This document shows positions 19,586 to 29,300 of a stretch of DNA of 64,000 nt, piece by piece (the first letter of the stretch is position 1; each line of letters begins with the position of its first letter). The stretch is from Trifolium pratense (lineage: Eukaryota; Streptophyta; Magnoliopsida; Fabales; Fabaceae). The notes under the pieces were generated by a model. That model searched no databases. It was not told the DNA's origin and was given only the letters and a program-made list of their open reading frames with translations. A program made the translations under genes and the position numbers. The DNA is taken from positions 30,006,251-30,070,250 of the forward strand of contig NC_060062.1 of the NCBI RefSeq assembly GCF_020283565.1. Reading direction: 5' to 3'.

Positions 19586-21680
19586 GTACATTGCTACATG
19601 CACGGTGTTGTGAAAGTGTGAAGTCCACAGTATCACACAACATGCCTGCACGGTGTTGCTACATGCCTTGCTAGATGACTGCTTTCATTTTTTTATTCCA
19701 ATTCAGACCAGGTATGAAAGTGATTCCTTATCTTGTCTGATGTTTTGGTTTTCTCTGGTATAGCGTACTGTTTTTCATAAGGTTGCAGTTTTGGTGGGTA
19801 TGGTTTCATTTTAATATATAGTTTCATGAAATAAAACACTATATAAGCTACAGGCATACCTATTAGCCTTATAGGTTCATTTGTTCACTGATTCACATAA
19901 TCTCTGTAAAAATTAGTCAGTTTTAGTAGTGATGTTCATTAAATGATTCAAGGTTGCTGGGGAAAGGTTTATAAGTTGAAGTTAATAAGTTTTTAATACC
20001 AATCAGATTTAGTTAATAAGTCCTGTAAATATTTCTTTACCACCCATCATAAGTATTGTTTGTGCTATTTTATGCATGCAGATTAGCCCTGATGCAAGAA
20101 AAGGTACTAATTATGGTGGTTGTCAAATTACTCGTGCTAACTTATTGACTAGTGACATGTTCTGGTCTTGCTTTTAACATCTTGCAAAACTGTATTTAAT
20201 GACCTTTAAGAACACCCAAATCGTTTGATGGACCATTAGGGTATTGGTGTAGTTATCTTTCCAATATTATTTCTGTTTGGTCCATCATCATTTATCTGTT
20301 TGTCTTAGTCAACTTGAATGTGTTTTATGTGAATAGTTCTTTACAAACTACCCTAATTAGATTTGATTAGAAAGGCTTCTTAGCTCATCATTATTCTTTA
20401 ATTCTAATGAATTAAAGTTGGAAAAAAAACTAAGCCACAAACTTAGTATTGCACTTGGAAAAAAAATATTGATTGAATGTGTCTTATTCATCATTATTCT
20501 ATATAGTGTTGTCTGGATCAATAATTTCACTAACTTAGCTCATGGGAATCTACTAATCTGTTGCTCATGGGAATTTTCAGTGCATTTATAGTTTTATCAA
20601 GAACACATTAAGAAATTTTCTCTGAATTTGTTTTGTAGTTGATGAAGAGTGATCAGTCTCGGCTTTCCCTTGAAGCACATGAATTAGTTTTGGGTAAATT
20701 GAACTTTTCTTTTTACTGAGTTCTGAATTCTTGATAACTCGAGGCATTAAATAGATCAATATATTTACTTTGCTAATCAATTTCATGTTCAAATTATGCA
20801 TTACATTAGTTATGTTCATATGTTTATTAACACTAATCAATTTCAATTCTACATGTTTATGGTTTTAATATTAAAATGTATAGTTTATATTGAATTTAAA
20901 GTATCATCAATATCATTAAGTATAACATGCATATTTGTTTGATTTGCCAGTAATAAGATGTAATGAGAGTATATGATGCACATTTAACTTAGCTTTTTTG
21001 ATGGATGATAATTAATTAACAATTAGCTTGGTTTTAGGAATGGATTCATAGTAATTAGTCTTTTATAATTATAAATTTTTTCTAAAATGCTTGAATTTGG
21101 CTGCGAAATCGCTAGGAAACATAACCTTTTCAACAATATTTAACTATGTATTAATTGGGAATTAGCTATGATTTCCTATGTATTAGTTGCAAATTAGCTA
21201 GGAAATATTTTTCTAGATGATTTGCCGCCCAATCCATGCTAGGACCTATACGGCAGCTAATTCACAACAAATGCGTAGCAAACACTGTTTTACTAGCGAT
21301 TAGCTACGAATTAGCTACAAGTGGCTTCGTAGCTAAACGCAGATTTTCTTGTAGTGATGTCAAACCCGCACCCATGGGCGCCCGTTGCCATCCCTAAATG
21401 TGGCAAGACCTTCGCAGATACTTTTGATTTGAGTGATCATCAATGTTCACACCCTGAAACACGGTGTGATCAATGTGGTGAAATATTCTCGTCTTCTCAC
21501 GCTTGTGTTCGTCATAGGAATTCTCATAAAAACATAGTATATCATCCACCACTAGATCAACCAATTCCAAGAGTACCTTATCCATGTTATTGTTGTTCTA
21601 GCAAATTTTCTCGATATGAAGAACTCCAAATCCATGTGAGTGATCATCATTCATCACTAATTTTGAAGAATTCTCTATGA

Positions 21681-22187
21681 AGAATATTGGAGAACGGTCC
21701 AAGCATGCTCAAATTATATTTTTGAATAATTATTTATCACTTTTAATTATTATAGTTTAGGATTTTATCCTTTTTGTAGGACTATAAAAAAAAGTATTTC
21801 TAGGAGATTTTTATATTATTTATTTCTTGTGTTTCAATATTATGCTATCATTATGGGTGCATGCAAGGATAACTCAATAAGTTATTAATAAATTTTGTTT
21901 GAATTTGCACTACTTTATGCGGTTTAATTTGTCACATAAAATAATCATATACTTTTATGTCATTTTGTACTTCAATTGCTATATTTACCAAATGCTTTAA
22001 TTTAATTTTATTAACTTTTCAACTATCGGCCAAAATCAGCTAATTTATAGTTATGACGTATCTTAAAACTTATTCTCTTTTTTTCCTCTTATTTTTATAA
22101 ATTTTGATATCATGAAATAATGAAGCAACACAAACTAGGAAATAAAGAAATTAAGATATTTTTAAAATAAATTTTGTCGAAAAAGGA
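21681..22187. other. Downstream region of the zinc-finger gene
   Basis: AT-rich. Includes the right copy of a 116-bp direct repeat (22060-22175). No other feature was recognised. Confidence 0.4.
22060..22175 (+). repeat. 116-bp direct repeat, right copy
   Basis: Counterpart of 16567-16682, with a few substitutions and single-base length changes. Confidence 0.85.
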
Positions 22188-22560
22188 ATTAGGTCACGGT
22201 TGTTCCGGTTAAGCTGAGCAAGGAATGATTCATAAGTAAAATTTCTAAGAGTTTAAGTAACGTTACTATGTATTAGGTCACGATGTTTCTGGTTAAGCTG
22301 AGCAAGGAATAATTCATAGGTAAAATTTATAAGAGGTTAAGTAACGTTACTATGTATTAGGTCACGGTGTTTCCGGTTAAGCTTTGCAATGAATGATTCA
22401 TAAGTAAAATTTCTAAAAGTTTAACTGATTAGTGGATTATACTTATTAATTAGCTTAAAAGAAGTTGAATTAACGTTACTAGCTATTAGGTCACGTTAGG
22501 CCGAGCAATGAATGACTAATAAGAATCTTAGTTAACTTTAAAAAAATTATAAATAGCGTT
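22188..22560 (+). repeat. Tandem repeat, 84-bp period, about four copies
   Basis: Units begin ATTAGGTCACGG at 22188, 22272 and 22356 (period exactly 84). A fourth diverged unit begins at 22485 after a 45-bp extra segment in unit three. Each full unit carries GTTAAGCTGAGCAAGGAAT-like text and ends TAACGTTACTATGT. Confidence 0.92.
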
Positions 22561-23672
22561 AATCTATGTTTTTTTTTTGGTAAATAGAATCGGTTAATCT
22601 ATATTAATGAAATTTGTATTTGTAGATTAAATATTAATTAAATAGTTAAGTTTTTTTTTTACGGTAAATAGTTAAATTTTTTTTTTTGGATTGTAATTTT
22701 TTTTATAGTTAAGTTATTTGATTAATGGTTTTATAGTATTATTTATATTTAAAAAAGGGTTACAAGGGTTAGGAGGGTTATAAATAAAAAAGGTCAAGTT
22801 GAAAGTGAAATTACGTATAACATTCATCAACAACAAAAACAGGGTTAGTTCTTTGCCTTTGCCCAGATTCAGATTCAGATTTGCTTGCAGCCTAGTTCGA
22901 TAATGTCTTCCTCCTGCAACAGTGGTGATGGTATACATAAATTCATCACCGCCTTAAAATTAAAACAAGTTTAAGCAAAACAAGACTCAGATTGTATAGT
23001 TGGCATCAACAAGCTAATTTAGCTTTCAAAGTTTGATGGTATACATAAATTCATCACCGCCTTAAAATCAAAGAAAAATTAAATTAAATAAAATAAAATT
23101 TGGAACTAAAGTGTGAAAGAATTTTTGCGATTAACAAGAAGCGGTGATGGATGATTTCTAGATTAAGTAGTTTTTATAATATACCTTAGAAATGCTTGAC
23201 CCTCTTCACAACCATGCCTATTGCACGAACTCAGAAAACCAAAAAACCAGATCTAGTTTCAACAAATGCTTGTCTGCAATATACCAGTAAAAAGAAATTA
23301 AAGAGTGCAAGTGCTTGACCTTCTGCTCACAACCACACCCATCGAACGAACGAACTTACAGAATTTGTTGACAAGGTTAAGCTAAACGATTTCGGTGGTG
23401 GTGTTTTAAGAAAGCACGGACAGAACAAATGGTGGTGGTGTTTCTGGATCAAGGAATTTTGTTCCCATTATTAATTGTGTACAGTTGTTATTCTATTTTG
23501 TTTTAAAAAAAATTATTAATTGTAAAAACTATGATGTTGCTGTGTGTATTGTGGAAGAGAATCTTAGAGAATATTCTTACCGGATCAAACTTGCTATAGC
23601 CAGTCATTTTCATGGGTTCGGTATGGACAAATTCAAGTTTTTGACCATGCTAAACGCATCCTCTAAATAGAG
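22561..23672. other. Non-coding stretch with a 34-bp direct repeat
   Basis: No gene recognised. The 34-bp sequence beginning GATGGTATACATAAATTC occurs identically at 22927-22960 and 23035-23068. The short frames in this region show no family resemblance. Confidence 0.4.
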
Positions 23673-23869
23673 AGGTGAAGGTTATGTTTGATAAATTTTT
23701 AAGTAATGCAAAACTTCCAAAAAGTTTGTTGTCCTATTTGTCTATACTAATTTTGAAGGTTCTGAGTTGGCAATCCTTGGGTGATTTTTCACCCAATCTC
23801 TTTATTAGAGAACTTGTCAAAGTTGTTGGCTAAAGTCTTAGCAACTAGGTAGTTATATGCTCTACTATT

Positions 23870-24509
23870 AGAGCACCAATATCGGTGTCTTTCCCTAGTT
23901 CCTACACTAAGCTTGTCAACAAAAAACAGATAATTGCAGTTTAGAAACTTTGAAAAACCAAAGAACGTTTCTCTGCCCACACACGTTGCTTATCTGCCAC
24001 ATAGACAAATGCATGACTTTTTTTTTCTTTTTTTTCTTCTTTCAAAGTATGTGACATAGTAGTATTTCACTTAATATATAAATAAAATATGTATCTGTGT
24101 TATCAAGTGGGACCTCTTTTAGAGCACCCACATCCATTCAACTCACTTAAGTTCTTTAAATGGATCTCACTTAATATTTTATATTACTTTACACTTCGCA
24201 ATTATTTACACAACTCAACTATATTTTTCAAATATTCATACAACTCATCAAACACTCTAAAAGAGGTCTCACTTGATAACACAATACTATATTTTATTTA
24301 TATATTAAGTGAAATACTACTATGTCACATACTTTGAAAGAAGAAACAAAATTAAAAAAAACCCATGCATTTGTATATGTGGCAGATAAGCAACGTGTGT
24401 GGGCAGAGAAACGTTCTTTGGTTTTTCAAAGTTCCCAAACTGCAATTATCTGTTTTTTGCTGACAAGTTCAGTGTAGGAACGAGGGAAAGACACTGATAT
24501 TGGTGCTCT
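23870..24509. mobile_element. Long foldback element with a second MITE as its loop
   Basis: Left arm 23870-24120 and right arm 24259-24509 are near-perfect inverted copies of about 250 bp, ending AGAGCACCAATATC and GATATTGGTGCTCT. The loop 24121-24258 is a 138-bp unit AGAGCACCCACATCC...CACTCT that also occurs inverted just outside at 24511-24646. Transcribed, it would form a hairpin of about 250 bp. It interrupts the LINE. Confidence 0.88.
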
Positions 24510-24510
24510 T

Positions 24511-24646
24511 AGAGTGTTTGATGAGTTGTATGAATATTTGAAAAATGTAGTTAAGTTGTTTAAATAATTGGGAAGTGTGAAGTAATATAAAATATTAAGT
24601 GAGACCCATTTAAAGAACTTAAGTGAGTTGGATGGATGTGGGTGCT
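24511..24646 (-). repeat. Inverted second copy of the foldback loop unit
   Basis: Reverse complement of 24121-24258 with roughly a dozen differences, beginning AGAGTGTTTGATGAG and ending GATGTGGGTGCT. Confidence 0.88.
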
Positions 24647-24972
24647 GTTATAGCTAGAACTTAATCGGTCTTTATAAAAGGTAAATTGTTGATGGATGAA
24701 GTAGTGGTGGTGAATGAGGTGATTGATTATGGCAAGAGAAAGAAGAGACAATGTTTGAGGTGGATTTTAAATTTAAAGGATGATTTTTTTCATTTAAGAA
24801 TGCGGCAAATCTTGTAAATTGCAAAGTGGAAAAAAATTCTTTTCATCTAAGCAATTAAATAAAAGGTTAGGATCTTGGAGGAATAGAATGAGTTTGGGTG
24901 GTAAAGTGGTGTTGATAAATTCGGTGTTTGGTTCCATACATATTTTTCAATTTTCAATGTCTTTTTTTAAAA

Positions 24973-25150
24973 GAGTCATGGTAACTTGTGTCCTAAGGGC
25001 ACATGTTAAGCTACCTAAAAATAGAAATATAATATTTAATGATACAAAGAATTTAATGTTTAGATAATTGAATACACCACAAGTTTAATAAATTTTTTCC
25101 ACATTTATCTTCTTAACATGTGCCCTTAAGGGCACAAGTTAACATTCTCC
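24973..25150. mobile_element. MULE-like MITE, copy 1, in the LINE
   Basis: 178 bp. Terminal repeats contain AACTTGTG...AAGGGCACATGTTAAG on both ends in inverted orientation. The 9-bp target duplication TTTTTAAAA at 24964-24972 and 25151-25159 is perfect, and removing the element restores the LINE frame (FFKMPKYLCK). Confidence 0.88.
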
Positions 25151-25493
25151 TTTTTAAAATGCCTAAGTATTTATGTAAGGTAATTGTTTGTATCCAAAGG
25201 TTTTTTTTTCGAGGGCTCTAGGATGAAGGAAGATTTTGTGGGTCAAGCCGGGTGTATTTAATTTGTAAGCCAAAGGAGTGTGGTGTTGGAATCAAAGTAA
25301 GGAATGTAGATCTTGACATCATCAAATTTAACGGCCTTCAATTGGTTTTATCAAGTCTCTTTGTGGTATGGTATGTCTACAATCAATTCCACATATCGTT
25401 TTCTTAGCAACTACCATTCTCCTTCTCCATCTTGGGTATTTTAAAAGGGAGCTTTTGGAGAAGTTGTGGGGTAGTTATGCTCCGTTAAAGTAA

Positions 25494-25667
25494 GAAAAAT
25501 GTTAACATGTGCATCAAAGGCACATATTAAGAAAGCAAAAGTAGAAATAATATATTGAAATATGTGCATTTAACTTCTTAAGAATTAAATTTTTTTCTAA
25601 CAATAAATATAATTTTCTATATTTAGAACCTTAACACGTGCCTTTTATACACATGTTAAGATGATCC
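25494..25667. mobile_element. MULE-like MITE, copy 2, same family
   Basis: 174 bp with inverted ends containing TTAACATGTG and AAGGCACRTRTTAAG, related to copy 1. Flanked by TTAAAGTAA (25485-25493) and TAAAAGTAA (25668-25676), 8 of 9 bases matching. Confidence 0.75.
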
Positions 25668-26530
25668 TAAAAGTAATTATTATCTTCTGACAAAAGCTTC
25701 TACATCGCTTGCCAATGAGAGATAATTTTTGTAAGCGTTTTTTGTAGTGCAAAGTGAGCAAAATTGTGTATCGTTTATGGATATTAGGGAATCTTAGGAG
25801 CATATATTCACTATAAAAAAAGGTAGTTATCCCTCATTGTAATGCTTCTATTATATTATGAATGAAATGTCAAAAGTTTGCTTACATAAAAAAATGAGCA
25901 TATATTTGCAAATTGTGAGTTCCCAAACACAATTTGGTAAGATATTTTTAATTGGTTGAGGGTATTATGCTATCACCGAGTAATTTTTTTTTTTACAAGA
26001 CCGAGTAATCATTTTATGTTGCTTGAAAGTTGTTGTTTCTAATTTCTATATCAAGGAGAAAAGAAGAGTCAAAGTAATACTGTGATTTGACATGCCACAT
26101 TATCGAGAAAAGATCTTCTCAAGTACTGAGTGTCAAGTGTAATCTATGCCATTCATGTTTTTTTTAATTGAGAGTACAAGTTAGAAAAAAAAAAAGAGTG
26201 GTTGAGATTTCATTGGAGAAGAAATGCGATTGTAGACAATCTGCTCTCCATATTATTACAATCCATTTGGAAGGCACGGAACGATTTCATATTGTCGGCA
26301 AGTAAGAGCATCCATGGAGCTCCTAAGTTTGAGTACTTAATTGGGTTTCATGTGTACACATCATTCATTTATTATTTTTTAATAATAGTACATAATAAGT
26401 ACTCAATCCTTCCAACCCAACACCTCATAAAAAGTTCTAAATTAGTCCCACTAATAACTCTATATCTCATCAATAATTCTATATTTTTATAAGTATGTCC
26501 CATAAAAATATATTATAATGAGGAGAGAGT

Positions 26531-27717
26531 CAGGGCCGGTTCCGACATTCTGGAGGTCCAGGGCAAATAATTAAAAGGACCCCCTAATATTTTTTTTTGT
26601 TCAAAAAACAAAATATCATTTTTTTTTAAAAGAATATCATCTATTTAAATTGAAATTAGCATATGGCCGTCTCAATACATTTGGAGCTCCCAGATAAATT
26701 GGATAAAGAAGCCCTTTAAAAATAAAATAAATTTAGTAAAATTAATATGTTTTTTATTTAAAAAAATGAAATTTTTAAAAGAGAGTAATTTTTTAAAAAA
26801 TAATGAAAACAACATCAATAATATAAAAAATATCATATTCTAAACAATAACAACAAAATACACCTTAAAAAAAATGATAGTGTTTTTAATCTTGTAAAAA
26901 AAACTTATGGTGTTTTTAATAAAAATTGCAACTTAATTTTCAAAATGAATTATTTATTTTCAAAGAAATAACAAAATATAGTTTTTTTTTATAAAACAAT
27001 AGTAAATCTATTTGTAAGCTATAGAGTAATTCTACTTATAAAAAACTATTTTATAAAAGGAAACAATTTTTGTCATATTCAATATGAACTATAAATAATA
27101 TTAAATTAAAAGTAACTATATTTATTATGGATTGATCACTTAAAATAAAATAAAAAAAGGTAAAATTACACTGCAGGTCCTTTATCTTATTTTTTTGTAA
27201 CACTTTGGTCCTTTATCTTTTTTTTGTAACATTTTGGTCTTTATCTTTTTTTTGTAACATTTTGGTCCTTTATCTTTTATTTGTAACACTTTAGTCCTTT
27301 TTTTTAACACTTTGGTCCTTATCTTATTTAATTATAAAAAATAAAGGACCTAAATGTTAGAAATAAAAAATAATAAAGGACCATAGTGTTACAAAAAAAA
27401 GATAAAGGGCCAAAGTATTACAAAAAAAAGATAAAGAACCAAAGTGATACAAAAAAATAAGATAAACGACCTGCAGTGTAATTTTACCATAAAAAAACTA
27501 TCACAGATGGGATTTAAACTCACCACCCTCAACATTGGCACTTAAAAGTCATGCGCGGACCACTAGACCACTAAACATTTCATGAAAACTTTTCACCAAA
27601 AGGCATACTTAATCAATATGTACAATGATGGACTTTAAAAAAAATAATAATTGAGGCCCCAATATTTTGGTGGCCCTGGGCCGGGGGCCTGGTTACCCTG
27701 GCCTAAAACCGGGCCTT
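26531..27717. mobile_element. hAT element nested in the Tourist MITE
   Basis: Starts CAGGGCCGGTTCCG and ends CCGGGCCTT. The 8-bp GAGAGAGT occurs at 26523-26530 and 27718-27725. The ends resemble the CAGGGCCGG family of plant hAT elements. No transposase was recognised; the interior is AT-rich. It contains the MULE-type MITE at 27159-27488. Confidence 0.72.
27159..27488. mobile_element. MULE-type foldback MITE nested in the hAT element
   Basis: 330 bp, with ends GGTAAAATTACACTGCAGGT and its complement, and an interior of long inverted runs of CTTTATCTT / AAGATAAAG words. The 9-bp target duplication ATAAAAAAA lies at 27150-27158 and 27489-27497. Confidence 0.85.
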
Positions 27718-27880
27718 GAGAGAGTGTACCTATTTGAGAAACAATACCTATTAGGTACTCAATGAGTATTGCTACAATGGTAGTACCTAATAAGTATCTA
27801 CATAAGTACCTATTAGGTACTACCATCGGAGATGGTCTAAGGACTCAAAAGGTAAAGGAGCTGCTAGACTCTATTAAAAA

Positions 27881-29300
27881 GGTAAGAAATATCCTTACTT
27901 AACAATCTTTTGGGCTTTTGCCCTTTATGTAATAAAAAGTATCTTTGAGAAAAATTATATTGAAAAGAACACTTTTTTATCCTTTTAAAGAGTTAGCTAT
28001 ACATATTTTAATAAAAGATTATTAAGTTTGATTATTTAATAGCATCTTTCTAAAAAAACATGTCTCCTTGAGAAGAGGGGAAATGTTAAAGAGGAGTAGA
28101 TAAATAATAGATAGATGGAGAGTTTAGTGAATAGAGATGTCAATGGAACAAAGATTGAGTAGGGAGTATTTTACTACTCTCTTTATCATTGAGTAGGGAA
28201 TATTCTAATTAAGTTGTCATATGATTTGTTGAGTTAACAAATCATCATTATAAAAGAACCAATTTTAAAACTCCACAGTCACGCACGTTCAATCTTAATC
28301 GGATAATCGTCTAATCTTAATCGGATAACCAAAATTCATAATCAATAATCAATACTGTAAATTGTAAAATAAAATATTAAACCTACTAATTTTAAAACCG
28401 TCTGATCATATCCTCCATATCATCCTAACCGTGTGAATGTGTATTCCATCTACTCCAGAGAAGTCTGATTACATGTATAAAACTTAAACTACTATGCCCC
28501 ACACCAATTATATAAAAGAATTAATTGCAATTTTGTTCATTTTTAGATTTTAAGTTGGTTTCTTATCTTTTAAAAGTTTTAAGTTGGTTCCTTATCTTTT
28601 CTACAGGTTTCATGTTGATCTCTCCGGTCAAATTTTTCACTATTACTGTTAAATTTAGACACGTAGCAAACAGAAACCACACTTAAAAAATGACATGCAC
28701 GTGTCCAAATTTAACGATAATAATAAAAAATTTAACTGGAGGGACCAACTTAAAACCTGTACAAAGAAAAATAAGAGATCAACTTAAAATCTAACATAAA
28801 CATAAAAAAAAAAGTAAAATGAAACGAAGACTTTGAATAAAAGACACAAAGACAGAGTAGAAACAGCGGGAGGAGATTTGTACTATGATTCTCTCTTTAC
28901 TTTTTTTTTTGTTACGATTCTCTCTTTACTTTATTTACCAAAATTTCACATGGAAAAATCCTAGATCATAAAGTTGTGTTATGTGCACTTTTATGTTATT
29001 CATTGATGATTGATGATCTCTCTGTCTGTCACAATGGAAACCGAGTCAATCATAGAGTGACCCATCACCTCCTTCTCCACCTTGGCTATAATTATCATTT
29101 AACCACATTTATTCATCAATGCGTTTATACATAAACTCTATCTTACTATTTATGAATAAATAAATAAGCATTATTGTTACTATATACTATTGGATTGGAT
29201 TGAAGAAGAAAACGAACGTTCGTTTATTTTTTTTTTTATATATTAATCCTCTGATTCTCAGGAGTCTGATAATTTTCATTTCATTTATTCACTACATTGC
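27881..29300. other. Intergenic region upstream of the first PLC gene
   Basis: No gene. Holds a foldback sequence at 28541-28795. The last few hundred bases before 29301 should contain the promoter and 5' UTR of the PLC gene; no firm TATA box was chosen. Confidence 0.4.
28541..28795. repeat. Foldback MITE-like sequence
   Basis: Imperfect inverted repeat. The left end TTAGATTTTAAGTTGGT matches the complement of the right end near 28775-28795, and a central GACACGT / ACGTGTC pair lies at about 28658 and 28692. No target duplication was established. Confidence 0.55.

Larger units (their letters stand above)
17421..21356 (+). mobile_element. Non-autonomous CACTA (En/Spm) element carrying host gene fragments
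   Basis: 3936 bp, starting CACTACAAGAAAATACAG and ending TTTTCTTGTAGTG, with the 3-bp target duplication ATG at 17418-17420 and 21357-21359. The right subterminal region carries repeats of TTAGCTACGAA-like words. There is no transposase. Inside lie a leader-like tract (17690-18060), two exons of a proline iminopeptidase gene (to 18859) and one exon of a BRR2-like helicase (19533-19585). Further exon-like pieces between AG and GT at 20081-20102 and 20639-20694 are not identified. This is a CACTA that has captured host sequence. Confidence 0.9.
16894..21396. mobile_element. hAT-type MITE inside the zinc-finger exon, itself split by CACTA
   Basis: Ends TAGGGATGACAA and TTGCCATCCCTA, with the perfect 8-bp target duplication AATGTGGC at 16886-16893 and 21397-21404. 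Without the CACTA insertion the element is about 564 bp. Its interior is made of GGGTTTGGGT-like repeats on both strands, typical of this non-coding hAT family. Confidence 0.92.
16867..21680 (+). pseudogene. Three-finger C2H2 zinc-finger gene split by a transposon nest
   Basis: The ATG at 16867 opens MFHVCFECG and runs to 16893, where a hAT element begins. After the 8-bp target duplication the frame resumes exactly at 21405 (KTFADTFDLSDHQCSH) and ends at TGA 21678-21680. Joined, this is a 100-residue protein with three C2H2 fingers, each C-X2-C-X12-H-X3-H: CFEC...HQCSH, CDQC...HRNSH and CYCC...HVSDH. C2H2 proteins of this type usually bind DNA or RNA in the nucleus. I see no EAR motif or plant QALGGH motif. 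The first finger is cut between its cysteines and its histidines, so the gene cannot work unless the insert is removed. Confidence 0.85.
26306..27837. mobile_element. Tourist-like (PIF/Harbinger) MITE, split by a hAT element
   Basis: Ends GAGCATCCATGG and CCATCGGAGATGGTC, with TAA duplicated at 26303-26305 and 27838-27840, as in PIF/Harbinger elements. About 337 bp without the inserted hAT element. It lies in the 3' part of the LINE. Confidence 0.72.
23673..27880 (+). pseudogene. Decayed LINE (non-LTR retrotransposon) ORF2, cut by many elements
   Basis: Blocks of a plant L1-type reverse transcriptase polyprotein appear in order on the plus strand. 23690-23855 reads LPKSLLSYLSILILKV and SLGDFSPISLLENLSKLL then AKVLATR. 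24660-24790 reads FIKGKLLMDEVVVVNEVIDY. 24819-24972 reads KRLGSWRNRMSLGGKVVLIN. 25160-25490 covers the linker to the zf-RVT region (CKPKECGVGIKVRNVDL), and 25690-26300 the zf-RVT region itself (LPMRDNF, then IWKARNDFI). The blocks are separated by a foldback element, two MULE-like MITEs and a Tourist MITE, and carry stops and frameshifts. The catalytic YxDD block was not found. The element is long dead. Confidence 0.8.

Noticed and set aside
21354..21680. Frame starting at 21354 as the zinc-finger gene start
   Set aside because: That ATG lies at the CACTA target site and the first codons are hAT sequence; the true start is 16867, before the insertions.
27515..27575. tRNA-like text (AACTCACCACCCTC ... 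GACCACTAGACCAC)
   Set aside because: No cloverleaf or complete A and B boxes in order. It lies inside a hAT element and is probably a chance or old tRNA-related remnant.
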